Source of the DNA: an uncultured Victivallaceae bacterium
Lineage (GTDB): Bacteria > Verrucomicrobiota > Lentisphaeria > Victivallales > Victivallaceae
DNA: 7,232 nt
Direction: 5' to 3'
Assembly (NCBI GenBank): GCA_934663655.1
Contig: CAKUKT010000126.1
Span: 1-7,232 of the forward strand
Below the pieces are notes generated by a model. That model made no database searches, was not told the DNA's origin, and saw nothing but the letters and a program-made list of their open reading frames with translations. Both the position numbers and the translations under genes were made by a program. Below, piece after piece: positions 1 to 6,828 of this stretch; the first letter of the stretch is position 1; each line of letters begins with the position of its first letter.

Positions 1-2833
1 CGCCAATCTCGAGTCGCGCGATAAAGCCGTGATTGCCGTTGCCGCGTTCGACTGCGACCGCCAGCAGATTCTCCCCCGTCCGGAAAAGCGCCGGATCCAC
101 CGTCAGCGGTTCGTCGAAACGGCGTGCCTCCCCGGCGACCACCTCCATGCCGTTCACATAAACCCGGAGCCGATTGGAGCGGGAAGCGAGTTCCGGAGTA
201 ATTCCGCCGGAAGCCACGGCAAGATCAAAATCATAAAACGCCGGAGAACCGATCCGCAACCGTACCTGCTCCGGTTCGGCGGACAGAAGGAAAGTGCGGC
301 GGAAAAGCGCCAAACCTTCACGAAGCCGCGGCGAACGCCCCCACAACGCGTTGATCTCGTAAGGAGAAATATCTTCAATAAAACGCGCCGACCCCGCCCC
401 GGCAACCGGAATGAACGACGTCCGGGTCGCGGGAGCCCACGCCTGCAGCCAATCCCGATCATCAAAGCCGGATTGTTCCCAGCCCTGCGGTGGTTCGGCA
501 GCCGCAATCGCCGCGACGCTCCGGGAATTTTTTGAAAAGCTGCCCTCGTCGAGTTCGCCACCCGCCGCCATCCCGGAGAAACGGGGCGCCGGCACATCCT
601 CGACCACAACCCGGCTCGTTGCTTCCTCCAGCGGCAGCCGTAACGGCACCTCTTCCTCACCGGCGGAAAACGACGGCGGCGCCTCCCCACCATCCAGCTT
701 CATCACCAGACAGCCGTAACCACCAAGTTCAACCTCGCACCAATCATTTCCCGGTTTCAACAACCGCGCCCCCCGTGAGGCAAAAAGCAGCTTAAAGCCA
801 TCCGGTACAAAATCCAAGCTCAACCGGACCGAAACCGGGCGCGCAGAAAAATTTATCGCCACCAATACCAACCGTTCACCAAGCCGGCGCAGAAAGCTAA
901 ACACGGTTGGAACACTGCTTTCCACACCGTCAAAGACGATTTCTCCGATTCCAAACTCCGGAAGTTCCCGGCGAAATCTCATCAGTGCCGCAATCTCACG
1001 CCGGATACCGGCCTCCGACCCTTCGGACAGAAACGGTAGACCGGACCCGGTACAACACAGAAACGTCCAGGCCAGATCGATTCCCCGCTGGTTGCGCCCG
1101 AAGCCCTGCAGCAGCGCGGTGTCGTGAATCTTGCTGTGCCAGGCGGTGATCACATTGGGGCGTTCCTTGAGCACCGCGTCGTCGATCACCATCCGGAGAC
1201 GCCGCAGCAGCTTGGCAGTAACCTCCTCCGAAACCCCGAACTTCAACTGCCGCAGAAAATTGAGGATTCCATGACTGACATAGCGCAAACCGGTCACTCC
1301 GAGCCCCTCCTCAAGGAAAATCACCGGTTTGATCCGGGAGAGTTCCGCATGAAGATAATGCAACAATCCGCTCTGCGCCAGAATGTTCATCCCCGGACGG
1401 CGATCGCCGCCCTCCTTATCCTCATTCCAGTCCGGCAACTGGAACCCTGCGACGTCAAATCGGAAACCATCCAGATCAAAGCGTTCAATCAACGAACGGC
1501 AGCAATCAAGGTAAAAACGGCGGTAACCGGGATGCTGCGTTGCCGTCAACATTGAACCGATCGAATAACTCAACGGATTTCCATGCTCGTCATGCCGCAG
1601 AAATTCCGGATGCTCCCGCCAGATTCCGCTCAGCGTAAACAAGTGGTGCGCTATCATGTCGGCAATCACCAGCATCCCCAGCCGATGCGCGGCACCAACA
1701 TAAGCACGCAGTTCCGACTCTGAACCATAACCAGGTGCAAGTTCCGCCGGATGATTGTTCAGATATGCCTCCGGCCCGGACAACGGCGGCAGGTAGATCA
1801 CCGAAACTCCGAGTTTTTTCAGTTCCGGAAGTTCCGCCATCCGTTCGGAAAAAGTACCCCCATCGGCAACAAATCCATGAATCTGATAGAGAGCACCATA
1901 ACGGGGTTCGATCTCCCGATGCGGCACCGTCCAGCCATATTCGCGCTTGATGGCCGCCACCCGGCGCCGCATTTCACGGTGATCACCGCGGATTGCGGTC
2001 AATACGAATTTCCCCGCGGCAACCCGGCGCCCGGCTTCCAGACGATCGCAACTCCACCATACCGGCGCAAAGGAGAGTCCGCGCGATGACGTGGAAAAGT
2101 TGTAACACAACGCCTCGCCGTCCGGCGAGAATCCCCAGCCGAAAAGATGCGCTTCACCACAGGAGAGCAGAAACGACACCTCATGATGGGTGTCATTATC
2201 CATCGCAGTCAGCCGATGCGCCCGGTCGGGAATCCGATCGATCCCCGGCAGAACCAGCATCTCCCGATCGAGCGGCACCCGCAAAGCGCAGGAGTGGTTG
2301 CGAATATCGTAGAGTTCAACCAGATTGTCGGCGGGAGAAGCGCCGAAACGCAATGCCGGCAGCCGGAATCCCAGTTCATACAGATACGCCGGAGCGCCGC
2401 GCCACCGCAATTCGAGATCAAATTCGACCCGCAGTCCGCGCAACGTACAGCCGAGCGTGAACTCAGCATCGCCCTGTTCAAAATCGCTCTCCAGCCGAAC
2501 CGTATCCGCCGACTCAAACCGTCGTCCTCCCCGATAACGGCATTCGCAGCCGTCCAGCGGGAAGAAACATCCGACACCGACATCAACGCCGCCGGACTGC
2601 ACACCGGGAAGACCGTAATTGGTGGTTTGCGGCGCATCGATTGCCCGCAACTTCAGATGAAAAAGTTCATCAGGAACTTCAGCGGCGATCTCCACAGCCG
2701 GAACACCGGCAAAGCTCAATCCGACCGGAACTCCGGCCCGGAAGGACAATCGTACCTCCGAATTGCCGAGTTCCGTAAGTTCAGAGCCGACGACGACCAC
2801 CGCCCCGGACACCACTTCGTCAGCGCCGCGCAT
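1..2833 (-). CDS. Glycoside hydrolase family 13 (alpha-amylase clan) multidomain protein, C-terminus beyond the window
   Basis: Reading the minus strand from the ATG at 2833 gives 944 codons without a stop, running off the left edge. Residues 1-310 form a beta-rich N-terminal domain that I cannot name. A GH13 TIM barrel starts near 311 (RYGALYQIHGF) and shows the four clan regions: region I ADMIAHH (Asp392, His397), region II GFRFD (Arg458, nucleophile Asp460), region III FLEEGLG (Glu508/Glu509, general acid probably Glu509) and region IV KIHDT (His570, Asp571). The small all-beta C domain ends near 713 (GGYGCLVMK). A linker follows, then from about 780 a jelly-roll-like domain (SGFDDRDW, YVNG, TGENLLAVAV) resembling the sugar-binding domains of GH2 enzymes or rhamnosidases. 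No signal peptide is visible, so it is probably cytoplasmic. It starts 31 nt after the aldolase gene. The start is uncertain: GGGAG lies only 2 nt before the ATG, and an in-frame TTG lies at 2848. The family call is secure; substrate and subfamily are unknown. Confidence 0.88.
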   Translation of the reverse strand, partial: MRGADEVVSGAVVVVGSELTELGNSEVRLSFRAGVPVGLSFAGVPAVEIAAEVPDELFHLKLRAIDAPQTTNYGLPGVQSGGVDVGVGCFFPLDGCECRYRGGRRFESADTVRLESDFEQGDAEFTLGCTLRGLRVEFDLELRWRGAPAYLYELGFRLPALRFGASPADNLVELYDIRNHSCALRVPLDREMLVLPGIDRIPDRAHRLTAMDNDTHHEVSFLLSCGEAHLFGWGFSPDGEALCYNFSTSSRGLSFAPVWWSCDRLEAGRRVAAGKFVLTAIRGDHREMRRRVAAIKREYGWTVPHREIEPRYGALYQIHGFVADGGTFSERMAELPELKKLGVSVIYLPPLSGPEAYLNNHPAELAPGYGSESELRAYVGAAHRLGMLVIADMIAHHLFTLSGIWREHPEFLRHDEHGNPLSYSIGSMLTATQHPGYRRFYLDCCRSLIERFDLDGFRFDVAGFQLPDWNEDKEGGDRRPGMNILAQSGLLHYLHAELSRIKPVIFLEEGLGVTGLRYVSHGILNFLRQLKFGVSEEVTAKLLRRLRMVIDDAVLKERPNVITAWHSKIHDTALLQGFGRNQRGIDLAWTFLCCTGSGLPFLSEGSEAGIRREIAALMRFRRELPEFGIGEIVFDGVESSVPTVFSFLRRLGERLVLVAINFSARPVSVRLSLDFVPDGFKLLFASRGARLLKPGNDWCEVELGGYGCLVMKLDGGEAPPSFSAGEEEVPLRLPLEEATSRVVVEDVPAPRFSGMAAGGELDEGSFSKNSRSVAAIAAAEPPQGWEQSGFDDRDWLQAWAPATRTSFIPVAGAGSARFIEDISPYEINALWGRSPRLREGLALFRRTFLLSAEPEQVRLRIGSPAFYDFDLAVASGGITPELASRSNRLRVYVNGMEVVAGEARRFDEPLTVDPALFRTGENLLAVAVERGNGNHGFIARLEIG

Positions 2834-2864
2834 AACTCCCGTCCGCAAAAATCGTCGGAAGCGA

Positions 2865-3764
2865 TCAATATTTGTAACCGGCGGCGATCATATCCGCCTT
2901 GAAGGCGGCCTTTTCCGCGTCACTGAGCGCACTGGCGGGATATGCGGCAAGCCCCATATCCCAGCCGCTCAGCTCCAGTGAACATTTTACCGTACGGATC
3001 ACGTTCCCGCCTGAATGTTTGAGCAGTACTCCGATGATCCGGTTGATTTCACTCTGCATCTCCAGCGCCCCATTGAGGTCGCCGGCACGGAACCGCCGGT
3101 AGAGTTCGACATACTTCTCCGGCATCACGTTGTAAGTCGAACCGATACCACCGTCCGCTCCCATCGTGAGACCGCAGATCAACGACTCGTCCGGCCCGTT
3201 GATCACGTTGATGTTGCCGCCGTTGATCTGCTTGAGACGCCACATCTGGTAGTAGTTGGCCCGGGTGTCCTTCACCCCGATCACATTGTCAAGTTTCATC
3301 AATTCGGAAGTAATGCCGTACATATCCAGCGAAGCGGTCTTGCCGGTCGCATAGGCGAGAAGCGGCAGCGTGGTGTTTCCGGCCAGCCGGGTGTAGAAAT
3401 CGATGATTTCAGCCGCAGAATAACTGAAATAAAAATCCGGAGGCACCGAACTCACTCCGTCGGCTCCGACCCGGGTGGCATGGCGCGTAAGTTCAAACGC
3501 ATCGTCCGGATTGATCGCCCCGGTATGAACAATAATCTTGCCGCGACCAGCATTCGCTTCCAGCGCGCACTCGAGCATCTCCATGCGCTGCTTGGTCGAG
3601 AGCATCACCCCTTCTCCGGTACCGCCGCAAACGTAGAATCCAACCGCGCCGGCGGAAAGCTGCCAGTCCACCAGCTTCTTCACCGTCTCGCGCTTGATCC
3701 TCCCTTCGCGATCAAACGGAGTCAACAAAGCCGGCATAATACCGGAGAAGACAATCTTGTTCAT
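2865..3764 (-). CDS. nanA: N-acetylneuraminate lyase-like aldolase (DapA/NanA superfamily)
   Basis: A 299-residue class I aldolase, full length for the family. Members cleave or form 2-keto acids through a Schiff base on lysine; N-acetylneuraminate lyase splits sialic acid into N-acetylmannosamine and pyruvate in the cytoplasm. Visible landmarks are the carboxylate-binding loop GGTGEG (Thr49), catalytic Tyr138 (LLAYATG), Schiff-base Lys165 followed by Asp-Thr167 (GVKDT), and NGPDE (Asp192, Glu193). The stretch MGADGGIGSTYNVM closely follows the lyase signature and argues against a dihydrodipicolinate synthase. Two motifs deviate: the usual GGSTGE has Gly where Ser is expected, and the segment after the tyrosine, normally YNIPxxxG, is YATGKTAS. 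A different or broader 2-keto acid substrate is therefore possible. I chose the ATG at 3764 because AAGGA precedes it by 7 nt; an in-frame TTG two codons upstream is less likely. It lies 20 nt after the membrane-anchored protein gene and 31 nt before the GH13 gene. Confidence 0.82.
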   Translation of the reverse strand: MNKIVFSGIMPALLTPFDREGRIKRETVKKLVDWQLSAGAVGFYVCGGTGEGVMLSTKQRMEMLECALEANAGRGKIIVHTGAINPDDAFELTRHATRVGADGVSSVPPDFYFSYSAAEIIDFYTRLAGNTTLPLLAYATGKTASLDMYGITSELMKLDNVIGVKDTRANYYQMWRLKQINGGNINVINGPDESLICGLTMGADGGIGSTYNVMPEKYVELYRRFRAGDLNGALEMQSEINRIIGVLLKHSGGNVIRTVKCSLELSGWDMGLAAYPASALSDAEKAAFKADMIAAGYKY

Positions 3765-3771
3765 TTTCAAA

Positions 3772-3776
3772 TCCTT
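3772..3776 (-). promoter_or_regulatory. Ribosome binding site of the aldolase gene, in a small hairpin
   Basis: AAGGA stands 7 nt before the ATG at 3764 and decides that start over the TTG at 3770. It lies within AAATC-AAG-GATTT (3781-3769), a perfect but AT-only-plus-one-GC 5-bp stem with a 3-nt loop. The hairpin is weak and may have no effect. Confidence 0.6.
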
Positions 3777-3784
3777 GATTTAGA

Positions 3785-4333
3785 TTAAAGAAAAATAAAT
3801 ATCAACGCCAGCACAATCAACACCGACGCCAGAAACATACCCGATATCAACGGCAGAGCGTCCAGCCAACGCGAACCGGAAATTTCTCCAGCGCCACCGG
3901 AACGACGCTCATTTCCAACAAAAACACTCCCGCGTCCAATCGCTTCCGAATAACGCCGACGCAGCGTTTCAATATCGACACCGCAGGAACCGTTGCTGAT
4001 TTCCGATTCAATACTTTTAAGTTCGGTATGAAAACGCCGCAATTCACTGCGCCGCAGTTCCAGTAATTCCAGTTCCGCCGCAGCAGCCGCCAGATCCCGG
4101 CAGACCTTTAATCTCAACTCCCTCCGCTGCCGCTCCGCAGTGCTGTCCTCGCGAGAAACCGACTCGGCATGAATCATCGGATGCACCGGTTCCGCCGCTG
4201 CCGCCGGAATCGACGGGCTATTCCCGGCTTCTCCAACACTTTTCGCCGCCGTCACCGCAGCGTAGTTCTGCTTGAACCGGTCGCGGATATCCACCAGATT
4301 GTCGCTGATATAATCTTTTCTGGGTGTGCTCAT
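3785..4333 (-). CDS. Uncharacterised coiled-coil protein with a C-terminal membrane anchor
   Basis: I do not recognise this 182-residue protein. Residues 1-60 are polar and low in structure, with an Ala/Pro stretch (SIPAAAAEPV) near 41-50. Residues 65-113 are rich in Glu, Arg, Leu and Ala with heptad-like spacing and look like a long helix or coiled coil. Residues 114-157 are a Gly/Ser/Arg-rich linker. Residues 158-182 form one hydrophobic segment reaching the last residue (LIVLALIFIFL), so the protein looks tail-anchored with its bulk in the cytoplasm; there is no N-terminal signal. The ATG at 4333 is preceded directly by an in-frame TAG, so the start cannot lie further upstream; a G6 run 11 nt before it may serve as the ribosome binding site. 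It begins 63 nt after fabH and ends 20 nt before the aldolase gene. Codon use is like its neighbours, so it looks like a real expressed gene, perhaps lineage-specific. No function can be assigned. Confidence 0.75.
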   Translation of the reverse strand: MSTPRKDYISDNLVDIRDRFKQNYAAVTAAKSVGEAGNSPSIPAAAAEPVHPMIHAESVSREDSTAERQRRELRLKVCRDLAAAAAELELLELRRSELRRFHTELKSIESEISNGSCGVDIETLRRRYSEAIGRGSVFVGNERRSGGAGEISGSRWLDALPLISGMFLASVLIVLALIFIFL

Positions 4334-4387
4334 CTATCCATCATCCCCCCGGAAACGATTGTACCCGGCTGGACTCCATCACCGACT

Positions 4388-4399
4388 TGACCGCGGTCA
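4388..4399. repeat. 12-bp perfect palindrome over the fabH stop codon
   Basis: TGACCGCGGTCA is identical on both strands and its first three bases are the fabH TGA stop. As RNA it could form only a 4-bp stem with a CGCG loop, and no U-run follows, so it is not an intrinsic terminator. It might be a protein-binding site or chance. Confidence 0.35.
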
Positions 4400-5383
4400 G
4401 TAACGCAACAACATCGCTCCCCAAGTAAGGCCGCCGCCGAACGAAGCCAACAACAGCAGGTCGCCACGCGAAACCAATCCCTGCGTAACTACTTCGTCAA
4501 GGCAGATTCCAATTGAAGCCGCCGAAGTGTTACCATATTTTTCGATGTTCATGAACAGCTGCTCCTCACGCAGACCGAGCCGCTGCGCCACCGCCAGAAT
4601 GATCCGGCTGTTCGCCTGGTGCGGAATCGCCAGATGTAAATCAGCTGCACTGACCCCAGCACGCTCCATCACCGCCTGACAGGCGGTGGTCATCGAATTG
4701 ACCGCAAGCTTGAAGGTTTCCCGCCCCGCCATGTGAATGTAATGCAGCCGATCTCTGAGCGTCTCCTCCGAAAATGGATGACGGCTGCCGCCGCCGGGAA
4801 GCGACAACACCTCAGCATAACTGCCGTCGGCATGAAGTTCGCTGGCCAACAATGTATCCGGAGTTCCATCATCAACCCGCTCAAGCAGCACCGCTCCGGC
4901 ACCATCACCGAACAGCACACAGGTATTGCGATCCTGCCAGTCGGTGATGCAGGAGAGTTTTTCCGCACCGCAGACCAGGATACGCTGATAACGCCGGTTC
5001 GCCGCCAGCAACGCTATCCCCACCTCAAGTGACGAAATCAAACCGGTACAGGCACTGCTCAAATCAATGCAGAACGCACCCTCCGCCCCCAGACGACGCT
5101 GAAGTAAGGACGCAGTGTTGGGAAAAACAAAATCCGGAGTCGTCGTGGCGACGATGATAGCCGAGACATCCCGCCCCGAATAACCGCCTCGTTCGAGCGC
5201 CCGCGAACAGGCCGCAAAAGCCAGATCGCTGGTGTATTCATCTGCAGCGGCAATATGTCTTGAACCAATACCAGTTCGCGTGCGGATCCACTCATCGGAA
5301 GTATCCACGATCTTTTCCAGATCTGCATTGGTCAGTACCCGTTCCGGAACGTATGAACCGGTGGCGGCAATTCTTATTCCCAC
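4397..5383 (-). CDS. fabH: Beta-ketoacyl-[acyl-carrier-protein] synthase III
   Basis: FabH performs the first condensation of type II fatty-acid synthesis, joining acetyl-CoA (or another acyl-CoA) to malonyl-ACP in the cytoplasm. The 328 residues are full length. The catalytic triad is intact: Cys112 in SSACTGLI, His255 in PHQAN and Asn285 in YGNTSAAS. The CoA-site region TSDEWIRTRTGI (28-39), VATTTPDF (78-85), FGDGAGAVLL (158-167) and the C-terminal SFGGGLTWGA (314-323) are typical. The motif set separates it from FabB/FabF, which use Cys-His-His. The start is GTG at 5383, supported by GGAGA 7 nt upstream; the ATG at 5397 is in another frame and soon meets a stop. It begins 18 nt after plsX, so the two are almost certainly co-transcribed and possibly translationally coupled. 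Primer preference (straight or branched chain) cannot be read from the sequence. Confidence 0.97.
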   Translation of the reverse strand: MGIRIAATGSYVPERVLTNADLEKIVDTSDEWIRTRTGIGSRHIAAADEYTSDLAFAACSRALERGGYSGRDVSAIIVATTTPDFVFPNTASLLQRRLGAEGAFCIDLSSACTGLISSLEVGIALLAANRRYQRILVCGAEKLSCITDWQDRNTCVLFGDGAGAVLLERVDDGTPDTLLASELHADGSYAEVLSLPGGGSRHPFSEETLRDRLHYIHMAGRETFKLAVNSMTTACQAVMERAGVSAADLHLAIPHQANSRIILAVAQRLGLREEQLFMNIEKYGNTSAASIGICLDEVVTQGLVSRGDLLLLASFGGGLTWGAMLLRY

Positions 5384-5390
5384 TGATATT

Positions 5391-5395
5391 TCTCC
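5391..5395 (-). promoter_or_regulatory. Ribosome binding site deciding the GTG start of fabH
   Basis: GGAGA lies 7 nt before the GTG at 5383, inside the 18-nt plsX-fabH gap. No in-frame ATG fits the conserved FabH N-terminus (GIRIAATGSYVPE), so GTG is the start. Confidence 0.75.
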
Positions 5396-5401
5396 ATATT
5401 C

Positions 5402-6433
5402 TTATTCTCTACCCGAACTCCGCTCCCGACGTGACAACTCATAATCATTTACCGCCGCAACAATCGCTTCATTGATCCGGTATTTGACACACTCGCCGGC
5501 CACCCGGATCGCGTTGCGTACCGCCGTCGGATTGGACGAACCGTGTCCGATGATGCACACGCCATTGATGCCGAGCAGCGGCGCTCCGCCGATAATGTCG
5601 GCGGCGCCGAAATTCTTGAGTTCAACAAAAGCGTTCTGCGCCAGCATCGCCCCGAGCAGCCGAACCGCGTTCTTGGTCAGCATCCGCTTCAACCAATACA
5701 TCGTCGTCTTGGCCAGCCCCTCGGCGCCCTTGAGAAACACGTTGCCGGCAAAGCCGTCGCACACCAGTACATCGGCCTCACCCTCAAAAATGGTATCCGC
5801 CTCGACATTACCAACGAAATTGATCGGCAGCTTCTCAAGCAGTTTGAAGGTCTCCTTGGTGAGTTCGCATCCCTTGCTGTCCTCGCCGCCGACGCTGAGC
5901 AGTCCCACCCGGGGGCGCTTGAGATTCAATGAATAACGCGCGTAGATGTCTCCCATCAACGCAAACTGCACCAGATTCAGGGGAGTACAGTCGGTATTGG
6001 CGCCGGCGTCAATCAGCATGAAGCGACCGTTCCGCGACGGAATACTCGCCACCAGCCCCGGTCGATCCACGCCGGGGAGCGTACGCACCAGTACCTTGGT
6101 CGCCGCCACCGTCGCGCCGGTGTGCCCCGGCGTCACCATCGCATCCACCTGCTTCTCCTTGAGAAGCCGGGCGCAGACGGTGATCGATGAATCCCGCTTG
6201 GCGCGAAGCGATACCACCGCGGGCTCACGCATCTCACAAACACTCTCGGCGTGAACGATTTCAATACGCGGATTGCCGGCCAGCCCATATTTTTCGAGAT
6301 AAAAGGGCAACTTGGCGGAGTGACCGACCAGCGCGAACTCGTAATCGGGAAAATCAGCCAGCGCGGTGGTCAATCCCTCGATCACCACTCCGGGGGCATA
6401 ATCACCCCCCATCGCATCCAAGGCAATCTTCAT
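5402..6433 (-). CDS. plsX: Phosphate acyltransferase PlsX (acyl-ACP:phosphate transacylase)
   Basis: PlsX converts acyl-ACP and phosphate to acyl-phosphate, the acyl donor used by PlsY in phosphatidic acid synthesis; it is a peripheral membrane enzyme. The 343 residues are full length. Recognisable segments are DAMGGDYAP (6-14), TPGHTGATVA (101-110), DAGANTD (142-148), GNVEADTIFEGEADVLVCDG (208-227), FAGNVFLK (228-235) and GAPLLGINGVCIIGHGSS (283-300). The loop written SAGNTGA in the Escherichia coli and Bacillus subtilis proteins is TPGHTGA here, a modest variation. The ATG at 6433 gives the conserved N-terminus MKIALDAMGGD; a GTG nine codons upstream would add residues not expected in the family. 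The ribosome binding site is weak (AGGCGGA about 11 nt upstream, GGA at 7 nt). It lies between rpmF, 171 nt upstream, and fabH, 18 nt downstream, the order known from many bacteria. Confidence 0.97.
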   Translation of the reverse strand: MKIALDAMGGDYAPGVVIEGLTTALADFPDYEFALVGHSAKLPFYLEKYGLAGNPRIEIVHAESVCEMREPAVVSLRAKRDSSITVCARLLKEKQVDAMVTPGHTGATVAATKVLVRTLPGVDRPGLVASIPSRNGRFMLIDAGANTDCTPLNLVQFALMGDIYARYSLNLKRPRVGLLSVGGEDSKGCELTKETFKLLEKLPINFVGNVEADTIFEGEADVLVCDGFAGNVFLKGAEGLAKTTMYWLKRMLTKNAVRLLGAMLAQNAFVELKNFGAADIIGGAPLLGINGVCIIGHGSSNPTAVRNAIRVAGECVKYRINEAIVAAVNDYELSRRERSSGRE

Positions 6434-6604
6434 GTTCAATCCGTTCCGCCTGACGCGCACATTACGGGGACACCCCCCGACGGCTGACTTACGACGCGCC
6501 GTTCAAGCCGATTAAAGGAAACTCCCCCCGGCCGGTCGCCGCGGGTATCACCCGCCTCCATTGATTGGCCAGGAAAAAGACGACCGGCGGTCCGGGAACC
6601 GGAA
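6434..6604 (-). other. Structured rpmF-plsX spacer with nested inverted repeats
   Basis: This 171-nt gap holds no gene that I can support. It contains an 8-bp inverted repeat, GCCGGTCG at 6531-6538 with CGACCGGC at 6581-6588, enclosing a perfect 6-bp hairpin GCGGGT/ACCCGC at 6541-6546 and 6550-6555 with a 3-nt loop. Closer to rpmF, minus-strand GACC-GCC-GGTC (6592-6583) is followed after G-T-C by a U5 run (6579-6575), a weak terminator-like element. Near plsX, GGGG-ACA-CCCC (6466-6476) can form another hairpin. These may be partial termination, RNA processing or mRNA stability elements. The repeats are seen; the function is a guess. Confidence 0.4.
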
Positions 6605-6784
6605 TCAGTTTTCGACGGTAAGCACCTGCTTGCCGTTGTAGAATCCGCAAGCCGTGCAGACACGATGCGGCTGCACCGGGGCCGAGCAGTTGGTGCAGTA
6701 AGTCGCCTGAACCCCCTCGTAACGGTTGGCGGCTTTGCGCTGACGGCGCTGCATACGCGAGGTTTTTCTTTTCGGAACAGCCAT
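6605..6784 (-). CDS. rpmF: Large-subunit ribosomal protein bL32, zinc-ribbon form
   Basis: A 59-residue basic protein of the 50S subunit with the signature N-terminus MAVPKRKTSRMQRRQRKAAN. Cys30, Cys33, Cys43 and Cys46 (CTNC and CTAC) form the zinc ribbon of the C+ type, so a cysteine-free paralogue used under zinc limitation may exist elsewhere in the genome. The ATG at 6784 gives the canonical start and has AGGGAG 9 nt upstream; a TTG three codons earlier (6793) overlaps the end of that spacer and is not credible. It is the first gene after the promoter at 6890-6917 and is followed by plsX and fabH, the conserved order. Confidence 0.96.
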   Translation of the reverse strand: MAVPKRKTSRMQRRQRKAANRYEGVQATYCTNCSAPVQPHRVCTACGFYNGKQVLTVEN

Positions 6785-6793
6785 TTTTATCAA

Positions 6794-6799
6794 CTCCCT
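6794..6799 (-). promoter_or_regulatory. Ribosome binding site of rpmF
   Basis: AGGGAG, 9 nt upstream of the ATG at 6784. It rules out the in-frame TTG at 6793, which directly abuts it. Confidence 0.7.
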
Positions 6800-6828
6800 G
6801 TTATCATGTTATGTTATATGATCAATAC

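Noticed and set aside
154..693. A 179-codon minus-strand open frame rich in Arg and Gly
   Set aside because: It is an alternative frame within the C-terminal part of the GH13 gene; the GH13 frame gives well-formed domain sequence through the same bases.
1741..2780. Many copies of AGTTCCG-like words on the plus strand (for example around 1737, 1820 and 2768)
   Set aside because: They are the complement of GAACT-type codon pairs (Glu-Leu) and Pro-Glu codons in the GH13 frame. Spacing is irregular, so this is codon use, not a repeat family or uptake signal.
1..2833. Whether the GH13 region is a pseudogene
   Set aside because: No complete open frame ends in this stretch, which at first suggests decay. 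Codon-by-codon reading shows one intact frame that simply leaves the window before its stop.
2147..2902. A 251-codon open frame on the plus strand
   Set aside because: It lies opposite the GH13 gene, whose frame is unbroken with all catalytic motifs. The plus-strand translation is Arg/Pro/Ser-rich without recognisable domains, as expected for the complement of a GC-rich gene.
3015..3788. A 257-codon open frame on the plus strand
   Set aside because: It is the complement of the aldolase gene, which matches its family over full length. It has no ribosome binding site and no recognisable motif.
6436..6663. A 75-codon minus-strand open frame between rpmF and plsX
   Set aside because: It overlaps rpmF and the plsX start region in another frame, its start lies inside rpmF, and the composition (Ser/Arg/Gly) has no coding character. 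The inverted repeats explain the spacer better.
6802..6822. Imperfect ATCAT/ATGAT inverted repeat before the rpmF ribosome binding site
   Set aside because: Only 5 bp in AT-rich sequence; expected by chance.
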